Positions 1-5,764 of a stretch of 7,741 nt of DNA are shown piece by piece. The notes beneath the pieces were generated by a model that saw nothing but the letters and a program-made list of their open reading frames with translations, had not been told where the DNA came from and did no database searches. The stretch is taken from assembly GCA_947628195.1 (NCBI GenBank), contig CANQZB010000044.1, positions 1-7,741 on the forward strand. The letters are read 5' to 3'. The stretch is from an uncultured Clostridia bacterium. GTDB lineage: Bacteria > Bacillota > Clostridia > Christensenellales > UBA1242. The stretch's first letter is position 1, and every line of letters starts with the position of its first letter. Position numbers and translations under genes: made by a program.

Positions 1-792
1 CGTAACATTCACTTCGCCCGGCTGTAAAAATGTTAAATAACCCCAATCTGTTATGTCTGCAATCGAAGGATTATCCAGTTCAAAATTTACTTGTTTTATT
101 GTTGCATCTTCTGGCAGAACGCGATACTCAACCTGCTCATTTTTGTTTGAAGTTATAATTTCTTCTTTCTCAACACTAAGCGATGTTACTGGGCGAATTA
201 CGCTTAGCGAGGCTGTGTCGCTAAATCCGCCATCAACCGAAACTGCAGTTATATTTACATTTCCAATAGATAGCCCGTGAACCAGGCCGTTTGGGTCCAC
301 AACCGCAACTTGTTCGTTATCTGAACTAAAAATAACTTCTCTGTTTAGTGCTTCGTTTGGCACAATTTCGGCTGTTAGTTGCAAACTTCCGCCCAAGTGC
401 AAACGCGATGTTTCAAAATTTAATTTAACTTGGTGAACTTTTGTATCCCCAACATAGAACGAGCAGTAAGAGCGCTTGCTTCCGTCCTTGTTCATGGCGG
501 AAATGTAACCACTGCCAATGCCAACAAAATCAACATGGCCTTTTTCATCAACAACCGCGGCCTCTTCGTTACTGCTGCTGAAACGCACTTCTTTGTCCGT
601 TGCGGCATTTGGATAAATTACATAACTTAAATCCACACTGTCGCCCACCACTGCCGTTATGTCATTTTCGCTTAAAACAATTCTTTCAATTGAAATATAA
701 ATATCTCCAACCGCCACAGTTGAAGTGAGTTTTACAATTACAATTGCCAGAATTGGTATGGCAAGCATTAAAAAGATTAACAATTTTTTCAT
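1..792 (-). CDS. BIG2 (bacterial Ig-like) repeat protein, secreted or membrane-anchored; C-terminus beyond the window
   Basis: The minus strand is open from an ATG at 792 to the window edge, giving 264 codons without a stop. Residues 1-24 are Met-Lys-Lys followed by a long hydrophobic run, which fits a signal peptide or N-terminal anchor, so the rest should lie outside the cytoplasm. The remainder is at least three Ig-like repeats of about 80 residues (about 34-115, 116-199 and 200 onward). They carry BIG2 hallmarks: VGDSVDL and LGGSLQLTAEIVPNEA for the early strands, FSSSNEEAAVVDEKGHV and FSSDNEQVAVVDPNGLV for the core, then a glycine turn and ITAV. BIG2 domains are known from adhesins and surface proteins, and no catalytic motif is visible. 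The SD GAGGTG sits 4 nt before the ATG inside the permease gene's last codons, and the gene begins 1 nt after the permease stop. The partner role with the exporter is inferred from this layout. Confidence 0.85.
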   Translation of the reverse strand, partial: MKKLLIFLMLAIPILAIVIVKLTSTVAVGDIYISIERIVLSENDITAVVGDSVDLSYVIYPNAATDKEVRFSSSNEEAAVVDEKGHVDFVGIGSGYISAMNKDGSKRSYCSFYVGDTKVHQVKLNFETSRLHLGGSLQLTAEIVPNEALNREVIFSSDNEQVAVVDPNGLVHGLSIGNVNITAVSVDGGFSDTASLSVIRPVTSLSVEKEEIITSNKNEQVEYRVLPEDATIKQVNFELDNPSIADITDWGYLTFLQPGEVNVT

Positions 793-793
793 G

Positions 794-2392
794 CTACACC
801 TCAATCCTTTCATAGCGCTGTTCAAGTTTGTAGAACAGCCTAAACAGTTCAATTAAAGCAAACGGCACGCCAAAGCCGAACAAAACGAGATACATTGACG
901 GAACGCTAACAAACAGCGAAAGCACAATTCCTGCAATGCCCATAACTAGAGATATTGTAAAGCCAATGCCGATTGATGCGGAAGTGTTTTTTGTGCTTGA
1001 AGAGAGTTCGCCGTTTTCAATATACTCAAATTGCGGGCGCTTAATATCCATGCTAATTGAATTGCAAATGCTGCCTATAATAACAAACGAAAGTGCGGAA
1101 GCAATTATTAGCGCGGAAGAATAAGTTATAAAATTAGCCATTGCCAGCACAAGGCAGGAAACGAAAATTGCCGGAATTGAAATTAGCAAATAAATTAAAA
1201 ATTTAACTGTTATTTGTTTTGTAAAACTAACAGGAATTATTTTTGTTAAAAAGAAATTTCCGCCTTCTCGTGTTATTGAAGTTGCCGAAAAAGATGTGCC
1301 CATGCTTAAAAACATTATTAGCACTAGCACCACAATTCCCGGTAACACGCTTGAACCTAGCGAAGGAGTGCTAACGTTTGAAACAATTTCACTTGAAAAG
1401 TAAACCATAAGCGGAGTGGTGAAAACAATTGTTAAATATTGGAATGCGTAGTTTGTTGAGCGGAAAATTGTTTTAAATTCCTTTTGAACAAATGCTGTTG
1501 TTGGCCTGTGATATTTAATTTTTGTTCGCTTTGAAAATGCTCGCTGATTTTTGCTTGAATTTAAAAGAGAAAAGTATAAATATTTTGCAAACAAGTAAAC
1601 AAGCGCAGACAAAATTAAAACAAGAGCAAGCAAAATAGTTAAACTTTTAAAATAGTTGTAACAAAGCAGAATATTTTTAAACAGCAAAGGCAGATGCAAG
1701 TAACTTGCAAACTGTTTTATTGCATAAACTGTGGAACTATCAAACGAGAAGTGCCCAGATTCAAAAATATTCAACACAAATTTTAAAACATATATGTAAA
1801 CAGTAAATCCGGCAATAAGCACAAGTGTGTAAAACAACAACAAAATCATAAATTTATTTTTAAAAATGCGAATTAAGCCCATTACAGGCACAGACAATAA
1901 AACTGCCAACAAAACGGGAATTATTGGCAGGAACAAAACATTTGGCAAAAGCAAAATGTAGAAAAGTGCGGTTTGCATGGTTTTAATTCCAAATAGAATG
2001 AATGTTGGCAAACTAATAAGCAGTGAAAAACTCAACTGCTTTAAATATACATATAAAAATTTTGCAAGGAAAATGTCAATTCCGCCAACGGGCAGTTTTA
2101 AAATGGATAAATCCACCTTAGTAAACAAAATTTTGGTTGCTGTTATAACGCCCAAAATTAAATGCAGAAGCATCATAAGGGCGGAAAATATTGTAATAAA
2201 CTCATGCGCCATATTTGCTTCAACAAAAACGCCCATAACCATGTTTATTGCAAAAAGGAAGATTGAAGCAAGCACGCCAGCACCAATAATTGTTAACAGA
2301 ATTTTTCTAAGGCGGAAGAAAAAGCCTTCGCCCTTATAGCGCGAAGAATTTGTCATTAATTCAAATTTCAAAAGTGCTTGAAATTTGGTCAA
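794..2392 (-). CDS. ABC-2 type exporter permease, 532 residues, TTG start
   Basis: This is a polytopic membrane protein with about 12 hydrophobic segments: roughly residues 31-57, 65-90, 114-135, 142-174, 181-209, 250-277, 316-334, 349-373, 388-414, 420-445 and two between 472 and 517. It lies 3 nt after an EcsA-like ATPase gene and should form the membrane part of that exporter. The block around 373-400 (TREGGNFFLTKIIPVSF then VKFL) and the later MDIKRPQFEY (448-457) resemble the large clostridial ABC permease family I know as ABC_tran_2 (PF16949); this assignment is from memory. The substrate cannot be read from sequence. The start is TTG at 2390-2392: SD AAAGGAG lies 6 nt upstream, whereas the in-frame ATG at codon 13 has no comparable site. 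A loop rich in Ser/Thr/Asn (about 455-472) precedes the last membrane segments. Confidence 0.88.
   Translation of the reverse strand: MTKFQALLKFELMTNSSRYKGEGFFFRLRKILLTIIGAGVLASIFLFAINMVMGVFVEANMAHEFITIFSALMMLLHLILGVITATKILFTKVDLSILKLPVGGIDIFLAKFLYVYLKQLSFSLLISLPTFILFGIKTMQTALFYILLLPNVLFLPIIPVLLAVLLSVPVMGLIRIFKNKFMILLLFYTLVLIAGFTVYIYVLKFVLNIFESGHFSFDSSTVYAIKQFASYLHLPLLFKNILLCYNYFKSLTILLALVLILSALVYLFAKYLYFSLLNSSKNQRAFSKRTKIKYHRPTTAFVQKEFKTIFRSTNYAFQYLTIVFTTPLMVYFSSEIVSNVSTPSLGSSVLPGIVVLVLIMFLSMGTSFSATSITREGGNFFLTKIIPVSFTKQITVKFLIYLLISIPAIFVSCLVLAMANFITYSSALIIASALSFVIIGSICNSISMDIKRPQFEYIENGELSSSTKNTSASIGIGFTISLVMGIAGIVLSLFVSVPSMYLVLFGFGVPFALIELFRLFYKLEQRYERIEV
797..802 (-). promoter_or_regulatory. 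Shine-Dalgarno site of the BIG2 gene, inside the permease gene
   Basis: On the minus strand GAGGTG precedes the ATG at 792 by 4 nt and covers the last two sense codons (Glu-Val) of the permease, whose TAG stop lies at 794-796. Ribosomes finishing the permease would be next to this start, so coupled translation is plausible. Confidence 0.7.
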
Positions 2393-2395
2393 ACC

Positions 2396-3124
2396 TTACT
2401 CCTTTATTTCGTCTTTTGTTAAATTTAAAAAGTGTTCTTCTAGCGATTTGCCAGATTTTTGAAACTGCTTAACGTTAATAATTTCCAGCAAATGGCCGTT
2501 GTTAATTATTGCAACTCGGTCGCACAATTTTTCCACCATGTCAATGTTGTGCGAAGAGAACAAAACAGAATTGCCATTTTTCTTATGCTCAATCATATAA
2601 TCCTTAATTTCGGCAATGCTTTGTGGGTCCAACCCAACAAGTGGCTCGTCTAGCACCCAGAGGTTGGGGTTGTGAATTAACGCAGCAATAATGCAAATTT
2701 TTTGCTTCATGCCGTGCGAATAAGAGCGGATTTGCTTATCTAGTGCGTTAGTCATTGAAAAGCGAGATGCAAACATGTTAATTCTGCTTTCCAGCACATC
2801 GCGTTTAACCCCGTAAACATTGCCCATAAACGTGGCGTATTCTCTGCCGGTTAGGCTATCGTAAACGGCGTGGTCGTCCGGCACATAGCCGATGTTGGAT
2901 TTTGCAGCAATAGAATCTTTTTTAATGTCGTGCCCACAAACCAGCACTTCACCCTTTTCAAAAGGGATAATTCCGGTTAAACACTTAATTGTTGTGCTTT
3001 TGCCGGCACCGTTTTTGCCAAGAAAACCAAAAATTTCACCATCGTTGACGGTTAAACTTAAATCTTGCACCGAAAATCTATCACTATTTTTGTATTTTTT
3101 GCTTAAATTTTTTATAACTAACAT
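2396..3124 (-). CDS. ABC transporter ATP-binding protein (EcsA-like exporter ATPase)
   Basis: This 242-residue cytoplasmic ATPase has the usual length for a stand-alone exporter subunit and powers the permease encoded next to it. Visible motifs are Walker A GKNGAGKST (36-44), ABC signature region YSHGMKQK (135-142), Walker B LWVLDEP (155-161) with catalytic Glu160, D-loop GLDP (164-167) and the switch His192 in SSHNID. The Q-loop position reads YVPDDHAVYDSLT (80-92), so the usual glutamine is replaced by acidic residues; EcsA-type ATPases show the same kind of change (YIPE), so this is not a sign of decay. The SGGQ-type signature is likewise the SxGMKQK form of that group. The ATG at 3124 follows an AAAAGGAA SD with 7 nt spacing. 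It is the first gene of the minus-strand unit. Confidence 0.93.
   Translation of the reverse strand: MLVIKNLSKKYKNSDRFSVQDLSLTVNDGEIFGFLGKNGAGKSTTIKCLTGIIPFEKGEVLVCGHDIKKDSIAAKSNIGYVPDDHAVYDSLTGREYATFMGNVYGVKRDVLESRINMFASRFSMTNALDKQIRSYSHGMKQKICIIAALIHNPNLWVLDEPLVGLDPQSIAEIKDYMIEHKKNGNSVLFSSHNIDMVEKLCDRVAIINNGHLLEIINVKQFQKSGKSLEEHFLNLTKDEIKE
2399..2405 (-). promoter_or_regulatory. Shine-Dalgarno site that decides the TTG start of the permease
   Basis: AAAGGAG on the minus strand lies in the last codons of the ATPase gene, 6 nt before a TTG at 2392. The ATPase stop TAA (2396-2398) falls between them. The strength and spacing support TTG over the next ATG 36 nt downstream. Confidence 0.8.
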
Positions 3125-3131
3125 TCGGCAA

Positions 3132-3139
3132 TTCCTTTT
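3132..3139 (-). promoter_or_regulatory. Shine-Dalgarno site of the ABC ATPase gene
   Basis: AAAAGGAA on the minus strand precedes the ATG at 3124 by 7 nt and lies just downstream of the predicted transcription start. Confidence 0.7.
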
Positions 3140-3147
3140 ACTATTTT

Positions 3148-3176
3148 ATGATAGCAAAATTAAAGAGTTTTGTCAA
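3148..3176 (-). promoter_or_regulatory. Sigma-A-like promoter of the ABC exporter/BIG2 unit
   Basis: On the minus strand a perfect -35 TTGACA (3176-3171) is followed by a 17-nt spacer and -10 TATCAT (3153-3148, five of six consensus bases). TG one base upstream of the -10 also makes it an extended -10. The predicted start near 3141 gives a leader of about 17 nt containing the SD. No other promoter was seen before the permease or the BIG2 gene, so one transcript for all three genes is likely. Confidence 0.85.
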
Positions 3177-3212
3177 TATATAAATATAAAATTATATTTA
3201 GTATTATTTATG

Positions 3213-3228
3213 CGCGCGTATATGCGCG
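3213..3228. repeat. GC-rich inverted repeat in the divergent intergenic region
   Basis: CGCGCG and TGCGCG flank a TATA centre, an almost perfect 16-bp palindrome (one pair is G-T). It stands out as a run of alternating purine-pyrimidine CG steps in strongly AT-rich surroundings. It lies about 37 bp upstream of the exporter's -35 element and about 100 bp upstream of the amidase ATG. It could be an operator or a small hairpin; no function can be assigned. Confidence 0.5.
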
Positions 3229-3264
3229 TTCCCACTTATTGTATCCGGTGCAAATAAGAAAACA

Positions 3265-3299
3265 AAAAAGCATATTAGATTTTATAAGTAAAAAGCATA
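3265..3299 (+). repeat. 10-bp direct repeat upstream of the amidase gene
   Basis: AAAAAGCATA occurs at 3265-3274 and again at 3290-3299, exactly 25 bp apart, and the next bases are also similar. The second copy ends 30 bp before the amidase ATG. The pair could be a binding site for a regulator or part of promoter elements. In AT-rich DNA a 10-mer repeated at close range is suggestive but not conclusive. Confidence 0.45.
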
Positions 3300-3329
3300 A
3301 TCGGGTGGAATTTTAACATAAATTTAAAT

Positions 3330-4019
3330 ATGTACAAGTTTTTTAAAAAAAATTTAGGTTTTTTGGTGGTAATTTTAATTTTTTTATTGCTTTCCACCAT
3401 AATATTTCAAGCGGTTTTAACTGCCAGCAAAGCGTATAACGGAATAACTATTTTGCTTGATGCTGGGCATGGTGGCAGAGACGGAGGAAGTGTGGGCGTT
3501 AACGGCACAGTTGAAAAGGAAATAAATTTAACCTACACATTAAAGTTGAAAGAAAAATTGATAAATTCTGGTTACCGGGTGGAACTAACGCGCAAAAATG
3601 ACGATGGGCTTTACAGCAATTTGGCAAAAAACAAAAAACTGAGCGACATGCAGGCGCGGTTTAACATAATAAAAAAAACCAACCCAAGTTTGGTGATTTC
3701 AATTCACATGAACAGTTTTCCTGACCACAGCGTTAGCGGGGCAAACACATATTATCGCGCTTCGGACGAAGCCAGCCAAAAGGTTGCCAACCTTATTCAA
3801 GCCTCGCTTAACACTTATTGCGGTGCACCAAACACGCTTGCCAAGCCGGGAGATTATTACATTTTAAATTGCAGTTATTACACCGCCGTGCTGATAGAAT
3901 GCGGATTTATTTCCAACCCAACCGAAGAGCTTAAACTAAATGACGAAGCATATTTAAACTCCCTAACCGATGCAATTTGTTCCGCACTTATGCTATATTT
4001 TGGCGTGCAAAGCATTTAA
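3330..4019 (+). CDS. cwlD: N-acetylmuramoyl-L-alanine amidase, CwlD-type (Amidase_3), membrane-anchored
   Basis: The product is predicted to be a zinc enzyme that cuts the amide bond between MurNAc and L-Ala of peptidoglycan. Its 229 residues match B. subtilis CwlD (about 237) and consist of a short N-terminal hydrophobic anchor (10-32) and one catalytic domain (about 39-226). Zinc ligands are His47 in DAGHGGRDGG, Glu62 in VEKEINL and His126 in ISIHMNS; the catalytic Glu190 lies in VLIECGFISNP. There are no SH3, SPOR or LysM wall-binding domains. In spore formers CwlD acts in making muramic-delta-lactam of the cortex; that role here is inferred from architecture, and a vegetative amidase remains possible. 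No other ATG is available in frame, since a stop lies at 3285-3287. No SD is placed correctly: GGTGGA at 3304-3309 is about 20 nt away. It is transcribed away from the ABC unit. The symbol is tentative. Confidence 0.88.
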   Translation: MYKFFKKNLGFLVVILIFLLLSTIIFQAVLTASKAYNGITILLDAGHGGRDGGSVGVNGTVEKEINLTYTLKLKEKLINSGYRVELTRKNDDGLYSNLAKNKKLSDMQARFNIIKKTNPSLVISIHMNSFPDHSVSGANTYYRASDEASQKVANLIQASLNTYCGAPNTLAKPGDYYILNCSYYTAVLIECGFISNPTEELKLNDEAYLNSLTDAICSALMLYFGVQSI

Positions 4020-4024
4020 ACGCC

Positions 4025-4038
4025 CAAAATTAATTTTG
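4025..4038. repeat. Perfect 14-bp palindrome after the amidase gene
   Basis: CAAAATTAATTTTG lies 5 bp after the amidase stop, with weak extra pairing outside it (4022-4023 with 4040-4041). As RNA it gives only a weak, mostly A-U hairpin. The T-rich run at 4070-4080 is about 30 bp further on, so it is a poor candidate for a rho-independent terminator. It could equally be an operator or chance in AT-rich DNA. Confidence 0.35.
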
Positions 4039-4089
4039 CGCTTAGCATTTAAAAAATTCCGCCTAACATTTTTTATTTTTTAAAAAGTA

Positions 4090-4116
4090 TTGACAATAAA
4101 TTAAATTATTTATAAT
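4090..4116 (+). promoter_or_regulatory. Sigma-A-like promoter abutting the DUF4097-like gene; predicts a leaderless mRNA
   Basis: A perfect -35 TTGACA (4090-4095) is followed by a perfect -10 TATAAT (4111-4116) with a short 15-nt spacer. An alternative -10, TAATAT (4113-4118), gives the ideal 17-nt spacer. Transcription should then start at about 4123-4125, while the ATG is at 4125-4127. That leaves 0-2 nt of leader and no room for an SD, and none is present. Confidence 0.78.
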
Positions 4117-4124
4117 ATATAACT

Positions 4125-5660
4125 ATGAAAAAGTTAGGTAAATATTTAATAATTACTTTATTATTACTGTTAGGGTTATGTTGTGTTGGCGTATTATACT
4201 TGTTTTTTGTGCCAAACTCATCGCTTTTTGAAATTAAATACATAAGTTTAAGTCAGGACCATTTGTCCGAAGTTTATGAGTACGATTCCCAAAGTTTTAG
4301 CACCATTCAGTTAACTTCCAACGCTTATGATGTTGATGTTGTTGTGCAGGAGAACAGCAAGTCAGTTTCGGTTAAAGTTTATGCCAACTCTTGGGGTTTT
4401 GTGCTAAAAAACAACAGCGAAGTTAACATTTCCAGCAGTGTAGAAAATTCAATTTTAAAATTTAATGTGGAAGAGCCGAACGGCTGGGCAATTAAAAATG
4501 CTTCTAAAATAACACTTTATCTGCCCGCAGAGGAAGTGATTAATTTAAATTTAATAAACAACAGCGCAAAAACCACAATTCGCCAAGGCGTGCCTAAAAT
4601 AGATAATTTAATTTACAAAACCAAATCTGGCAATTTAACCTTTGAAGCCGGCCAAATTGACGGCAAACTGAATTTGGATTTGGGCAGTTCCACATTCAAA
4701 CTTTCCGATGCTGTTCAACTAAATCAAAACGATGTGAACTTGCGCTTAACCAGTGGCAAATTTGACGCTAGCGCCAGTGCCGATTTGGGCAATGTTGATG
4801 TGGAATATAATGAATATGGCGTAATTTTGTTAAATAACTGCAATCAGTTAAGGTCAGATAATCGCTCTTCTGGCGGAAGAATTGAGGCAAGCAAAATAAA
4901 CAAGGTGCGCTTAATTGCTGGGGATACGAATTTAAAAGTTGATGAATTGGTTACCGGCAATGTGGAAATTTACAGGTCTGGCAGTGTTTCGGTTAACACC
5001 GTTTCGCAGTCCGCCGTTATTCACACCCAAACGGGCAAAATTAACATAAGCAATGCGCAGGGCTATGTGCAGTTATCCAGTTCGGATGGTGAAATTAATG
5101 TAAGTTCTGCCTATTCCGCCGTTAATGCGGACACCTCGTATGGCGACATTAACGTTACCTTTGCGCCAGAAGCACCACACGCGGATAGTTCAGCCAGTGA
5201 AGAACTTTTTACGCCAAGGCATTTCCAGGGAAGCACTGAACACGGCAAAGTTACCATAAAAAATGTGGAAAATATAACCTTAAACATCACAGGCCGAGGC
5301 AGAGCCTATGTGTATTTTGAAAACGTGTTTGGCAAAAATGAAATTAAAGGCTCGATGGGCGAAATTTATGTTGAAGTTAAAGAGTTGAACAAAATCCTTG
5401 CCCCAACCGGCCACGCACATTACAAGCTAACCACGCGTTCGGAAAGCGGAAGTGTAAGTGTTAACACTCAACAATTTGCAGGTTTGCCTTACACCGGCAG
5501 GGCGGAAGAATCCGTGTTCTACATCAACTGCACGGCCGAACAATATGCCGAAAGTGAGGGCAAAGAACACTATGTTGCGCAGCCTTACAACAATTCGCTT
5601 ACCGTTAGCACAGTTTTCGGCTCGGTAAAATTGAGGGACTCACTCACCGTAAATTATTAA
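4125..5660 (+). CDS. Membrane-anchored beta-repeat protein, DUF4097/putative adhesin-like
   Basis: This 511-residue protein has a basic N-terminus, one hydrophobic segment (about 7-29) and an otherwise polar extracytoplasmic body. From about residue 60 it is Ser/Asn/Val-rich with a recurring short strand after a glycine turn: SGNLTF (168-173), SGKFDA (210-215), SGSVSV (285-290), TGKINIS (303-309), DGEINVS (321-327), YGDINVT (339-345), HGKVTIK (373-379), MGEIYVE (411-417), SGSVSVN (441-447) and FGSVKL (498-503). Such strand-turn repeats are typical of DUF4097 (PF13349) proteins and suggest a beta-helix or stacked sheet. The family's function is poorly known and the adhesin label is unproven; no enzyme motif is visible. 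A His/Ser/Glu-rich insertion (about 347-370) interrupts the repeats. Known DUF4097 proteins are often shorter, about 250-350 residues (recalled, not checked). The gene appears monocistronic, with its own promoter and terminator. The start is fixed by the membrane segment, although no SD exists. Confidence 0.8.
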   Translation: MKKLGKYLIITLLLLLGLCCVGVLYLFFVPNSSLFEIKYISLSQDHLSEVYEYDSQSFSTIQLTSNAYDVDVVVQENSKSVSVKVYANSWGFVLKNNSEVNISSSVENSILKFNVEEPNGWAIKNASKITLYLPAEEVINLNLINNSAKTTIRQGVPKIDNLIYKTKSGNLTFEAGQIDGKLNLDLGSSTFKLSDAVQLNQNDVNLRLTSGKFDASASADLGNVDVEYNEYGVILLNNCNQLRSDNRSSGGRIEASKINKVRLIAGDTNLKVDELVTGNVEIYRSGSVSVNTVSQSAVIHTQTGKINISNAQGYVQLSSSDGEINVSSAYSAVNADTSYGDINVTFAPEAPHADSSASEELFTPRHFQGSTEHGKVTIKNVENITLNITGRGRAYVYFENVFGKNEIKGSMGEIYVEVKELNKILAPTGHAHYKLTTRSESGSVSVNTQQFAGLPYTGRAEESVFYINCTAEQYAESEGKEHYVAQPYNNSLTVSTVFGSVKLRDSLTVNY

Positions 5661-5682
5661 ACACCTTTAGGGGTGTTTTTTT
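5659..5682 (+). terminator. Rho-independent terminator of the DUF4097-like gene
   Basis: The stem AAACACC (5659-5665) pairs with GGTGTTT (5672-5678) around a 6-nt loop, and T residues run to 5682. The left arm overlaps the last two bases of the TAA stop. It separates this gene from the tmk promoter downstream. Confidence 0.88.
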
Positions 5683-5714
5683 ATGCAATTTTTGCTTTTA
5701 TTTTACATAAATAT

Positions 5715-5743
5715 TTGATTAAATTTGCGCAATGTGATATAAT
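5715..5743 (+). promoter_or_regulatory. Sigma-A-like promoter of the tmk-alaS unit
   Basis: The -35 is TTGATT (5715-5720, four of six consensus bases), followed by a 17-nt spacer and a perfect -10 TATAAT (5738-5743). TGA directly before the -10 makes it an extended -10 (TGnTATAAT). Transcription should start near 5750, giving a leader of about 15 nt that holds the SD. Confidence 0.82.
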
Positions 5744-5753
5744 ATTCCAAACT

Positions 5754-5760
5754 AAAGGAG
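5754..5760 (+). promoter_or_regulatory. Shine-Dalgarno site of the thymidylate kinase gene
   Basis: AAAGGAG ends 4 nt before the ATG at 5765. It is a strong match with somewhat short spacing, and it fixes the start codon. Confidence 0.8.
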
Positions 5761-5764
5761 AAAT

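Noticed and set aside
1977..2339. Plus-strand open frame of 120 codons antisense to the permease
   Set aside because: It is antisense to a clear multi-pass membrane protein with matching operon signals, and its composition is that of a complement-strand shadow.
2860..2887. Missing Q-loop glutamine in the ABC ATPase taken as a defect
   Set aside because: The YVPDD form is like that seen in EcsA-type exporters, and all catalytic residues (Walker A and B, Glu160, His192) are present, so the protein looks functional.
2892..3257. Plus-strand open frame of 121 codons antisense to the ABC ATPase
   Set aside because: Most of it mirrors the highly conserved ATPase gene, it has no SD, and its end runs through the intergenic region without protein-like features.
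3210..3257. Mini-ORF of 15 codons beginning in the GC-rich palindrome
   Set aside because: It has no SD, its length is within chance, and its composition simply reflects the GC-rich patch; it is not enough to call a peptide gene.
4020..4083. Possible terminator after the amidase gene
   Set aside because: The palindrome at 4025-4038 is nearly all A-T and is not followed by a T-run, and the T-rich stretch at 4070-4080 has only a weak A-T stem. A functional terminator cannot be supported.
4625..5635. DNA-level tandem repeats or a CRISPR-like array in the beta-repeat gene
   Set aside because: The repetition is at the protein level (glycine-turn strands); no regularly spaced identical DNA units were found there.
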